DNA from: Pleurodeles waltl
Taxonomy: Eukaryota; Chordata; Amphibia; Caudata; Salamandridae
Direction: 5' to 3'
NCBI RefSeq assembly: GCF_031143425.1
Contig: NC_090446.1
Location: 1,023,391,066-1,023,455,065, forward strand
DNA: 64,000 nucleotides
The notes under the pieces were generated by a model. The model worked only from the letters and a program-made list of their open reading frames with translations, made no database searches and was not told the origin of the DNA. The position numbers were made by a program, and so were the translations under genes. Below are positions 47,348-55,837 of the stretch, piece after piece. The first letter of the stretch is position 1. Each line of letters starts with the position of its first letter.

Positions 47348-47361
47348 GGGGAAGACATATA

Positions 47362-47381
47362 GGTGGTCATTACAACCCTGG
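47362..47381 (+). repeat. Left terminal inverted repeat of element E
   Basis: The 20 bp pair with 56757-56776 on the other strand (15 identical). The next 270 bp is rich in GGCGG/CCGCC words, probable binding sites for the SANT protein; that last point is inference. Confidence 0.8.
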
Positions 47382-47691
47382 CGGACGGTGTTAAAGCTGC
47401 GGTAATACCGCAAACAGGCTGGTGGACAAAAAAAGGGAATTATGACCGTGGCGGAAACCGCCAACATAGACAGCCACTTTAACACTCCGACCGCCACGGC
47501 GGTACAGACAAGCAGCGCGGCGGTCACCGCCAACAGACAGGCGGGAGACAATGCACCGCCCACAGTATCACAAACCGCCAATCTGCCACCTTTTCTGGGG
47601 CAGATTCACCGTGGATAAAAACACGGCGGAAACAGCTTTTGCTATGGGAAAACGCTCACCTGAACACACTCCATGACGGAAGGAGGCTACC

Positions 47692-47774
47692 ATGGAGCCC
47701 GAACTACAAATACTCCCTGCTCTTGTCTTCCTGCTCCTGTACGGTCACCAGCAACGTAGGCGCCGAAGACAACG
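47692..47774 (+). pseudogene. Transposase of element E, exon 1 (83 nt)
   Basis: ATG 47692 to the GTGAGT donor at 47775. It encodes MEPELQILPALVFLLLYG, then HQQRRRRRQ, with two bases (CG) left over. The first base of exon 2 (G at 52794, after TTGTCCTTCTTAG) completes CGG, and the frame runs straight into HRQLGHLRRWW and the transposase body. The hydrophobic-then-basic N-terminus parallels that of F2 (MEVLLMQLA.. then R-rich), where it lies in the main exon. The R-rich run could serve as a nuclear signal or DNA contact (inference). The intron is about 5.0 kb and holds SANT2 on the opposite strand. Confidence 0.75.
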
Positions 47775-48251
47775 GTGAGTACTGCACCTACGACATAGGG
47801 GGGGAGGCAAAAGTCATGGGGACACACACGCAACACCCCCACCCCCAACCCGACCCTCGCACACTACAACACACACATCAATGGAGTTCCAAACAGCACA
47901 GTAACAACCCCCAGGCACCCCGGAAGAATGCAAAGACAAAACGAAATCAGTTCAAACATTGTAATGTATCAAAATACAGTAACCTACTATATACAGATAG
48001 ATATACACTTTCCAAATATATACATCACGATTAGTAGTGCAGGTATGCACATTTCAATGTCCGTGGACCACTGGGCCCAAAATGCATGGGCGAGGCCCAC
48101 ACTAGATACCTGTCCACAAACGGAGAGAACACTGCAGGGGCATCAGATAGAAATACAACAGGCACCTCAGGCGGAAGGGAAGGGGGGGCACCTCAGCCGG
48201 ATTACAGCACCACGCCAGATCCACGACGGGGCTCCATGCCCATTGATGTAT

Positions 48252-48670
48252 CCTGGGGAGTGCAAAGCCACAGTCTCACAAGTCTTTGCAGTGGGTGGTT
48301 TGCCCACTGTACCATCCTGGGGAGTGCAAAGCCACAGTCTCTCAAGTCTCTACAGTGGGTGGGTTGCCCACTGTACCATCCTGGGGAGTGCAAAGCCACA
48401 GTCTCTCAAGTCTCTACAGTGGGTGGTTTGCCCACTGTACCATCCTGGGGAGTGCAAAGCCACAGTCTCTCAAGCCTCTACAGTGGGTGGGTTGCCCACT
48501 GTACCATCCTGGGGAGTGCAAAGCCACAGTCTCTCAAGTCTCTACAGTGGGTGGTTTGCCCACTGTACCATCCTGGGGAGTGCAAAGCCACAGTCTCTCA
48601 AGTCTCTACAGTGGGTCGGTTGCCCACTGCTGCATCCTGGGGAGTGCAAAGCCACAGTCTCTCAAGTGGA
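48252..48670. repeat. 64 bp minisatellite, ~6.5 copies
   Basis: The CCTGGGGAGTGCAAAGCC word recurs at 48252, 48316, 48380, 48444, 48508, 48572 and 48636, a strict 64 bp period. Units are nearly identical, which suggests recent amplification. It lies beyond the 3' end of SANT2-E. Because 64 is not a multiple of 3, frames running through it are not genes. Confidence 0.92.
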
Positions 48671-48677
48671 TAACAGT

Positions 48678-48870
48678 CTCCACTGGTTCTGGAGGGGGAC
48701 TGGTGCCCAGAGTGCTTCATCCTGTGAAGGACAGACAGAGTGGATGCAGGTCTCCACTGGTTCTGGAGGGGGACTGGTGCACAGAGTGCTTCATCCTGTG
48801 AAGGACAGACAGAGTGGATGCAGGTCTCCACTGGTTCTGGAGGGGGACTGGTGCCCGGAGTGCATCACGC
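48678..48870. repeat. 74 bp minisatellite, ~2.6 copies
   Basis: CTCCACTGGTTCTGGAGG recurs at 48678, 48752 and 48826, period 74 bp. The same CACTGGTTCTGGAGGGGG word (as its complement) is in the 83 bp repeat of element C, so both grew from one ancestral segment. Confidence 0.88.
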
Positions 48871-48929
48871 TCCCCGTGACGGGCCCTGTTCTGTCACTGT
48901 CCCAGCTGCACATGGGCTAACGATGCTTG

Positions 48930-49550
48930 ATTTGGCGGTGCTTTGCCCTGTTCAGCAGTCTTCACCATGGTGGTCTTTGCCCTGTTCAGCGGTCTTCACC
49001 ATGTCGGGATTTGCCATGTTCAGCGGTGCTTTGCCATAGCGGTGCTTTTCCCTGTTCAGCGGTCTTCACCATAGCGGTGCTTTGCCCTGTTCAGCGGTCT
49101 TCACCATGGCGGTCTTTGCCCTGTTCAGCGGTCTTCACCATGTCCGTCTTTGGCCTGTTCAGCGGTGCTTTGCCATGGCGGTGCTTTGCCCTGTTCAGCG
49201 GTCTTCACCATGGCGGTCTTTGCCCTGTTCAGCGGTCTTCACCATGTCGGTCTTTGGCCTGTTCAGCGGTGCTTTGCCATGGCGGTGCTTTGCCCTGTTC
49301 AGCGGTCTTCACCATGGCGGTCTTTGCCCTGTTCAGCGGTCTTCACCATGTCGGTCTTTGGCCTGTTCAGCGGTGCTTTGCCATGGCGGTGCTTTGTCCT
49401 GTTCAGCGGTCTTCACCATGGCGGTCTTTGCCCTGTTCAGCGGTCTTCACCATGGCGGTGCTTTGCCCTGTTCAGCGGTCTTCACCATGGCGGTCTTTGC
49501 CCTGTTCAGCAGTCTTCACCATGTCGGTCTTTGGCCTGTTCAGCGGTGCT
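48930..49550. repeat. ~34 bp minisatellite with 104 bp higher-order unit
   Basis: The basic unit is 'ttcagcggtcttcaccatggcggtctttgccctg' with variants (GGTGCTTTGCC; ATGTCGGTCTTTGG). The ATGTC-variant returns at 49139, 49243 and 49347, a 104 bp higher-order period of three units, then at 49520 after extra single units. Long Cys-rich frames through it are artefacts. Confidence 0.9.
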
Positions 49551-49599
49551 TGCCTTTGCTGTCTCTGACCTGTGCAGCTGTGTGTGGCATTACGGTCCC

Positions 49600-51396
49600 T
49601 CAGTGCCCAGCGGGGCTGTGGCTGCCGGGGCCCTCCAGGTCACTGACTCTGGCGGTGGTCTCCTGACCTGTGACGATACTGGTGCCCTCCAGGGCACTGA
49701 CTCCGGCGGTGGTCTCCTGACCTGTGACGATACTGGTGCCCTCCAGGGCACTGACTCCGGCGGTGGTCTCCTGACCTGTGACGATACTGGTGCCCTCCAG
49801 GGCACAGACTCCGGCGGTGGTCTCCTGACCTGTGACAATACTGGTGCCCTCCAGGGCACTGACTCCGGCGGTGGTCTCCGGACCTGTGACGATACTGCTG
49901 GCGGTAGCGTCCCAGCCGGCGAGGAGGATGGCGGCCTTCTCCGCCGTGCTGCTCTTCCCAGACTTTGGAGACTTCTTCTGCCCCTTCAACACCTTGGGAG
50001 GAGTCACAGCAGACTCAGCACTCCCCCCGGGACCCTTGTGAGCTGTTTTTCCACCAGGAGTCTTCACCCTCTCCCGTCGGCCACTTTCCAACTTAAGGTG
50101 CTTTACAGGGGGTGGACTGGCAGTGCTTTGGCTCCGTGTCACACTGGCTGCCCTGGTGGCCGGTGCACTCCACACACCTTCGACAAACACCACTGGTACC
50201 GGACTTTTTTTGGCTGAGGTGCTACTACGGGACCTATGAATTGGAGGGGTGGGGGTGGGGGGAAAGAGGTCAACGTTGCTGAGGAAGAGTTTCTGACGAA
50301 CACTGGGATGGGTAGCTGGATTGGGACTGGGAGTGGAGGAAGAGGAGGTGGTTGTAGGAGGTGTCACTTTAGGTGATTTGGGTGCAGGTGCAGGTACTGG
50401 AGGCTGTCGTGAGGTGGATGGATGTTGGGTGTGTGGGTGCCCGTGTTTGTGTACTTTGGGAGGGGGCGTCACAGACACAGTGGGAGTGGACACAGGGGAC
50501 GTGTAAATGGTAGTGGGGTGGTGAGTGCAGGTGAGTGGGGTGTGGTGCTGGGTGTTCTGGTGCGAGTCCTAGTGCCTGTAGATGTAGTGCATGCAGGTGA
50601 GAGTGTAGACGACACTGGGAGGGAGGAGGGAGACGACGACGAGGGGGACACAGTGGAGGCAGTGGATGTTGCTGTGTCTGTATGTGGGTGATGCTTGTGT
50701 GAGTGCCTGTGGGTTGTGTGGTGCTTATGTTCGCCTGAGCTACTTTTGTGTGTTGGGGTGTGTGCATGCTTGTCTGATGGTGTGCTTTGGATAGGCTGGG
50801 GTACAGGGGATTGGGCCTGGGTGGAGGAAGTTGGAGGGGGGAGGCTAGACATATGGACAATGGCTGCCATCAGTGCTGAGGCCAGAGATTGCAGGGTTCG
50901 ATGAAGGGCAGCCTGACCAGAATGAATGCCCTCCAGGAATGCATTATCGTGTTGCAACTCCCTTTCTACACCCTGGATGGCATTCACAATGGTAGACTGC
51001 CCAACAGTGAGTGACCTGAGGAGGTCAATGGCCTCCTCACTGAGGGCAGCAGGGGTGACTGGGGCAGGGCCTGAGGTGCCTGGGGCGAAGGTGATGCCCA
51101 CCCTCCTGGGTGAGCGGGCACGGAGCGAAGGCTAAGGGGCTGCTGGGAGGGCGGTGCTGGTGGGGGGGTGACGGCTGTACCTGTAGAAGTGGGGGGCACA
51201 GATGGTGCCGCCACCACAAGGGAGCTCCCATCGGCGGACGAGTCTGTGTCGCTGTTTGGTGATCCGGTGACCGAAGTGAAGCTCCCCTCGCCCTCCAACC
51301 CACTGGTGTATTCAGAGTCTGTGGTGTGGCCCTACATGGCCATGTGGGATGCAGCTCCCTCGTGCTCCGGTGCCACTGTACCTTCGCCTGATGATT
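49600..51396 (-). pseudogene. SANT2 of element E, exon 3
   Basis: Minus strand, from the acceptor TGTGCATCAG (51397 onward) to a stop at 49600-49602. Order: acidic start (SSGEGTVAPEHEGAA), an in-frame TAG near 51337, LEGEGSFTSVTGS and SSADGSSLVV, a frame change at the HPGGWASP region (also in copy C), the conserved helical block (AALSEEAIDLLRSLTVGQST, then AFLEGIHSGQAAL), a His/Thr/Pro tail, a second frame change near 50490, then PPPKVHKHGHPHTQHPSTS, QKLFLSNVDLFPPTPTPP, a Lys-rich part, and five 18-residue repeats of SIVTGQETTAGVSALEGT. One stop and two frame changes relative to the B2 reading make it broken. Confidence 0.75.
49630..49905 (-). repeat. 54 bp coding minisatellite (18-aa units) in SANT2-E
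   Basis: Five tandem 54 bp units, an exact multiple of three, encode SIVTGQETTAGVSALEGT on the minus strand at the C-terminus of SANT2. Units differ at only a few bases. Copy C carries a different, 30 bp, repeat in the matching C-terminal region. Confidence 0.9.
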
Positions 51397-51781
51397 CTGA
51401 TGCACAAAAGAACAGGGAGAGCACAAAAAGGGGGGGGGACGACAGAAGAAAGACAGGTTGAGTGCATGGCTTACCGCTACCGTTGGCGGACAATACAGAC
51501 ACAGCAGCCCCCTGCACTACGCCGTGCTCTTGGCTTCTACAGATGCAATTCCTGGGATCTGGCCTACATGGCTATAGTGGACTTCTGCACACATAGATGA
51601 CACAGGGGCATGTATACCTGTACCTGGCACTCTACAGAGGTGGGGTGGAGTGCCACATGGCATGCATTACGGAGGGACCTAGCCTACCTAACTCACCCTG
51701 GCCTAGGGGAACCCACAGCCCTCTTCCCCCACCCAGACCCCTCCACTGTGCGCAAAGTCCGCAGAATGATGTTGTACTCAC

Positions 51782-52052
51782 CCCCTTGTTTCTGCTGTGA
51801 TGCCATCAAGCGCCCATCCAACTCAGGGTAGGCCACCGCCAGGATCCGGAACATCAGGGGGGTCATGGTGCGACGGGCACCCCTCCCACATTGGGAGGCC
51901 ATCCCCAGCTGAGCCTCCGCCGTCTTCTTGCTCCAGCGGTGAATGTCCTCCCATCTTTTACGGAAGTGGGTGCCCCGTCTCTGGTGGACCCCCAGGGTCC
52001 GGACGTCCTTGGCGATGGCATGCCAAATGTCCTTCTTCTGGTGGGCGCTGAC
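51782..52052 (-). CDS. SANT2 of element E, exon 2 (SANT-like domain)
   Basis: Minus strand, acceptor CATGTCATGTAG (52053 onward), donor GTGAGT (51781-51776). The 271 nt exon is fully open and ends in phase 1. It reads VSAHQKKDIWHAIAKDVRTL, then THFRKRWEDIHRWSKKTAEA, QLGMASQCGRGARRTM, then LTPLMFRILAVAYPELDGRL-like residues. The W, the HFRKRWED helix and the basic R-rich loop fit a SANT/Myb-like DNA-binding fold split over exons 1 and 2. No stop or indel is seen, though the gene as a whole is broken in exon 3. Confidence 0.82.
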
Positions 52053-52247
52053 CTACATGACATGTACAGGGGAAGAAGAGAAGTCATTAACAAGTGCACC
52101 GTCGAAGTGAGTGGCCCCCATCCCTACCCTTGCCATGTGGCACATGCATTCACAGTCCTTCATGGTCGCTTAACTCTGCCCCTTGCTACTGACATCCAGC
52201 CCTCTCCACCCAGCATAGCCCATACAACGTGCTCCCTGTGTACTTAC

Positions 52248-52361
52248 CTGTTGGTCTGGAGGACCGTAGAGTAGCGTGTACTGGGGGAGGACCCCGTCGA
52301 CTAGCTTCTCCAACTCCTGAGCAGTGAAGGCAGGGGCCCTTTCCCCAGTTGCAGCAGCCAT
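52248..52361 (-). CDS. SANT2 of element E, exon 1
   Basis: Minus strand ATG 52361 to the GTAAGT donor (52247-52242), 114 nt, 38 codons, phase 0, fully open: MAAATGERAPAFTAQELEKL, then VDGVLPQYTLLYGPPDQQ. The ATG is preferred because copy C aligns from it and no upstream ATG fits the block. Its transcription start must lie between 52361 and about 52790, inside the transposase intron and just upstream of transposase exon 2, reading away from it. Confidence 0.82.
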
Positions 52362-52793
52362 TGTCTCTTCCAGACCGAGGTCCTGTCGAAGATCAGGTAT
52401 CGAGTGATTGAACAGATAGAAAATGGCGGTCACGTCCGCGGCGGTGACCTCCGCGGCGGTGCGTATCATCACCGCCGGCGCACTTCGTCATTGGCTCCTG
52501 GCACCCATAGGGTCCAATGTTAACCAATGCAGCATTGCGCCGCAGTCTACGACCGCCTACCGTGACGGTGTACAACGCCAGTGCAGACCTCACACCCCAT
52601 TGTCCCACTTTAGAGGTCAGGCAGTCGCCATTTCAGGGGCCTACATGGCTTCATTTACTACTGCGTCACACATACCTAGGCCTACACTCAACACACATAC
52701 AGGATGAGTTTTGTATTTGGTGTCGTGTTCTGTGTAGCTGTGGGTACATACCTGGGATTTTGTTGACTCTGTGGTCGCTGTTGTCCTTCTTAG

Positions 52794-53838
52794 GCACCGT
52801 CAGCTGGGACATTTGAGGAGATGGTGGAATCCTCCAGTGTACCGACCGCTGGTGGACCTGTTAACAATGGAGGAGCGACATTTGATCATCACCTACAGGT
52901 TTGCCCGTGCCACAATCCAGGAACTGTGTACCCAGTTGGAGCCAGACCTGATCTCACCAATCCGCCATCCCACAGGAATACCCCCTGGCGTGCAGGTGCT
53001 ATCAGTGCTCCATTTCCTTGCAAGTGGATAATTTCAAACAACAGTGGCCATGGCATCAGGGATGTCCCAGCCTATGTTTTCCAACGTGCTGTCCAGAGTG
53101 TTGTCTGCCCTGCTGAAACACGTAAGGAGCTACATCGTTTTCCCTCAGGTGGAGGATTTGGCTTCAGTGAAGGGTGACTTCTATGCCCTGGGACATATCC
53201 CCAACATCATAGGTGCTATTGATGGCACCCATGTAGCTCTGGTCCCCCCACGCAGGAGTGAACAGGTGTACAGGAACCGGAAGAGTTATCATTCCATGAA
53301 TGTACAGATGGTATGTTTGGCAGACCAATACATCTCCCAGGTGAATGCTATGTTCCCTGGCTCAGTGCATGACACCTACATCCTGCGGAATAGCAGCATC
53401 CTGTATGTGATGGGTCAACTCCAGAGGCACCGTGTGTGGCTGTTAGGGGACTCTGGTTACCCCAACCTGTCCTGGCTATTGACCCCAGTGAGGAATCCCA
53501 GGACCAGGGCAGAGGAACGCTACAATGAGGCCCATGGGCGGACTAGGAGGGTGATCGAACGGACCTTCGGCCTCCTGAAGGCCAGGTTCAGGTGCCTCCA
53601 TATGACAGGTGGTTCCCTATTCTACTCACCAAGGAAGGTGTGCCAGATCATCATCGCCTGCTCCATGCTTCACAATCTTGCTTTGCGATGCCAGGTGCCT
53701 TTTCTGCAGGAGGATGGTCCAGATGACGGTGTTGTGGCAGCTGTGGAGCCAGTGGAACCTGTGGACAGTGATGAGGATGAAGCTGAGGAAGAAGACATAG
53801 ACAACAGGGAGTCAGTCATACAGCAATATTTCCAGTGA
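52794..53838 (+). pseudogene. Transposase (HARBI1-like) of element E, main exon, one stop
   Basis: The acceptor is CTGTTGTCCTTCTTAG ending 52793. The frame runs HRQLGHLRRWW, RPLVDLLTMEERHLIITYRF, LCTQLEPDLISPIRHPTG, HFLASG, then a TAA at 53029-53031 where relatives have Ser, and continues open to TGA 53836-53838. DDE residues: D in GAIDGTHVAL, D in PGSVHDTYIL, E in RRVIERTFGLLKARFRCL. LGDSGYPNLSWLL follows the second D block. The C-terminus is acidic (VDSDEDEAEEEDIDN) and ends IQQYFQ. With exon 1 the product would be about 375 residues, close to other Harbinger transposases. The phase-1 intron of A and C is absent here; the exon junction falls at 53446/53447. Confidence 0.9.
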
Positions 53839-54313
53839 CACACAGGTGAGAACAATTTTTGAACTATCACATTCACTTTCACACTTCTACCTCTATCCTG
53901 TCTATTAGTAGCAGTATATGGTAACTGAGTTGTACATTTCCATTACGGTTTCACAGGTGTGGTTACCAACGTGTGTCATCTGCTTGCATCCTTCATGGAC
54001 TTGTGATGTGTGACATAGGTATGTTGACATTACATTTTCGAACGGATTTTGCCATTGTCATAGTTAATACACATTTTCATAATCACAGACTGACTCCAGA
54101 TTGTTTTGTGGTTCAAGGGTGTTTATTGAAGTGCTAATTATTGGAGGGGGTGGCAAAATGGTGATGGGTGATGGTGGAGGAATGTCCATGGCAGAGTCCA
54201 GTCTATTAGTCACACGGGTGCATTGCCCATATGGGGATAGGAAGTGGAGCTGGGGCAGTTCCAATCTGGACAGGGTAACAAAGTGGGACAGTGGGAGGAC
54301 AATCAGGGTGGTC
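53839..54313. other. Gap between convergent transposase and SANT1 of E
   Basis: About 475 bp separating the transposase stop from the SANT1 stop. It holds the SANT1 polyadenylation signal on minus (54127-54122). I see no AATAAA clearly placed for the transposase. Confidence 0.5.
54122..54127 (-). promoter_or_regulatory. Polyadenylation signal of SANT1-E
   Basis: TTTATT on plus, read as AATAAACACCC on minus, the same signal and context as in copies A and C. Confidence 0.65.
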
Positions 54314-55133
54314 TCATTTCCTGGCGGGGGTCTTGCCATCTTGCTCTGTCCTGTTCCTGGATCTCAGGGACCGCTTGCGGGTGGTTCTCCATCTGCAGGG
54401 GGTGGGGTGCTGGTGTGGTGGTCCTGTGGCGGGGCGTCCTGTCCACTAGCGCCGGCGGAGGTGGTGGGCAGTTCATCGTCCATGCTAGTGTCAGGGGCCC
54501 CTTGTAGTGCCATGGTGTCCCTCATGGTCTTTTGTATGTCCTTCAGCACCCCTACGATGGTGCCCAGGGCGGAGCTGATGGTTCTAAGCTCCTCCCTGAA
54601 CCCCAGATACTGTTCGTCCTGCAGGCGCTGGGTCTCCTGAAACTTGGCCAGGACCGTCGCCATCGTCTCTTGGGAGTGGTGGTATGCTCCCATGATGGAG
54701 GCGAGGGCCTCGTGGAGAGTGGGTTCCCTTGGCCTGTCCGCCCCCTGTCGCACAGCAGCCCTCCCAGTTCCCCTGTGTTCCTGTGCCTCCGTCCCCTGGA
54801 CCGTGTGCCCACTACCACTGCCCCCAGGTCCCTGTTGTTGGGGTGGTGGGTTACCCTGGGTTCCCTGTAGTGGTGGACACACCGCTGATTGACGTGTCCT
54901 GGGTATGGAGGTATGGGCCCGCTGGGTGGGTGCTGTGCTGGTGTTACCAGAGGGTGGAAGGTCAGTGTTGGGCAGTGCCTATGCAAGGGGAACTGACTGT
55001 CCCGAGGCCCACGATGGTCCGGGCTGGTCATCTGGATCCAGTTGGCCAGAGCTGCTGTCATCACTGTGGGCCTCTTCTGTGGGTGGGGTAGAGATGTCTG
55101 GACCCTCCTGTCTGGTGACGTTCGGTAGTGGTC
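54314..55133 (-). pseudogene. SANT1 of element E, exon 2
   Basis: Minus strand after the acceptor TACCCCTGCAG (55134 onward); the first two bases (GA) complete the codon from exon 1. It reads PLPNVTRQEGPDISTPPTEE, AHSDDSSSGQLDPDD, then a TAG near 54986, and continues through Pro/Thr/Gly-rich linker to the helical segment (EPTLHEALASIMGAYHHSQE, FQETQRLQDEQY, REELRTISSALGTIVGVLKD). A 1 nt deletion near the end puts the conserved K-RSLRSR..PARK tail out of frame, giving an early stop at ASGP. The helical block probably mediates self-association or contact with the transposase (inference). Confidence 0.8.
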
Positions 55134-55458
55134 CTGCAGGGGTATAAAAGCATGAATATTTTATGTGTGTGTGTCATTGTGTGCAATGGGTGGGTGAGCG
55201 TGTACCCCAGTGCTAGCATTCCAGTGTGGGGGCTTGTGTGATGATGGTTGGGGGGGTGTTAAGGGTATGTGCTGTGGGCATGCTTTAGTGAGGGGTGACC
55301 ATGCTTTGGTGTTGCATGCAGGGCTTGGTGTTGGGATGTGTGGTTTGTGTATTGAGTACATTAGTGAGGATTTGGCGTGATAGGGGAGGGGGTGAGGGTG
55401 GGGATGTGAGATAGCATGCAGGTAGGGTGGGGGATATGATAGTTAAGATTTGACTTAC

Positions 55459-55837
55459 CAGTGTCCCATCCTCCACCGACTCCTCCGAGGCCCTCAGGAT
55501 GCATGATGGTCAAGACCTGCTCCTCCCATGTTGTTAGTTGTGGGGGAGGAGGTGGGGGTCCGCCGCCAGTCCGCTGAATCGCGATGTTGTGCCTGGATAT
55601 CACGGAACGCACCTTCCCCCGTAGGTCGTTCCACCTCTTCCGGATGTCCTCCTGATTTCTTGGATGCTGTCCCACAGCATTGACCCTGTCGACGATTCTT
55701 CGCCATAGCTCCATCTTCCTGGCTATGGAGGTGTGCTGCACCTGTGCTCTAAATAGCTGTGGCTCTACTCGTAAGATTTCCTCCACCATAACCCTGAGCT
55801 CCTCCTCAGAAAACCTGGGGTGTCTTTGGCGTGACAT
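55459..55837 (-). CDS. SANT1 of element E, exon 1 (intact SANT/Myb-like domain)
   Basis: Minus strand ATG 55837 to the GTAAGT donor (55458-55453), 379 nt, no stops, phase 1. It encodes MSRQRHPRFSEEELRVMVEE, ILRVEPQLFRAQVQHTSIAR, KMELWRRIVDRVNAVGQHPR, QEDIRKRWNDLRGKVRSVIS, then a GGPPPPPPQL hinge and a TWEEQVLTIMHPEGL helix. This is the DNA-binding protein typical of animal Harbinger elements (Myb/SANT, NAIF1/MSANTD-like). It points toward the transposase gene. AC-rich leader sequence like that of copies A and C lies upstream (on plus, after 55837). Confidence 0.88.

Larger units (their letters stand above)
38990..47361. mobile_element. Harbinger element C (family 1), right end lost
   Basis: The left end is GGCTCTCATTATGTCATTGGCCG with GGCGG-rich subterminal DNA. 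Gene order: SANT1 plus (39514-41055), transposase exon 2 minus (42676-41538), SANT2 plus (43120-45606), minisatellites, transposase exon 1 minus (47347-47292). Only about 14 bp separate exon 1 from the left terminus of element E, against about 330 bp of terminal DNA in B2 and E. The right terminal repeat of C has therefore been lost. C is oriented opposite to E. Confidence 0.8.

Noticed and set aside
48252..48670. Regular direct repeats that might suggest a CRISPR array
   Set aside because: Units are contiguous 64 bp copies with no unique spacers, and the window is eukaryotic.
48286..49568. Long plus-strand frames through the 64, 74 and 34/104 bp arrays
   Set aside because: They come from translating nearly identical tandem units. 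Frames of different sizes overlap each other, no domain is seen, and the periods are mostly not multiples of three.
49150..50217. 355-codon plus-strand frame over the SANT2 3' region
   Set aside because: It is antisense to SANT2-E exon 3, and much of it is minisatellite translation.
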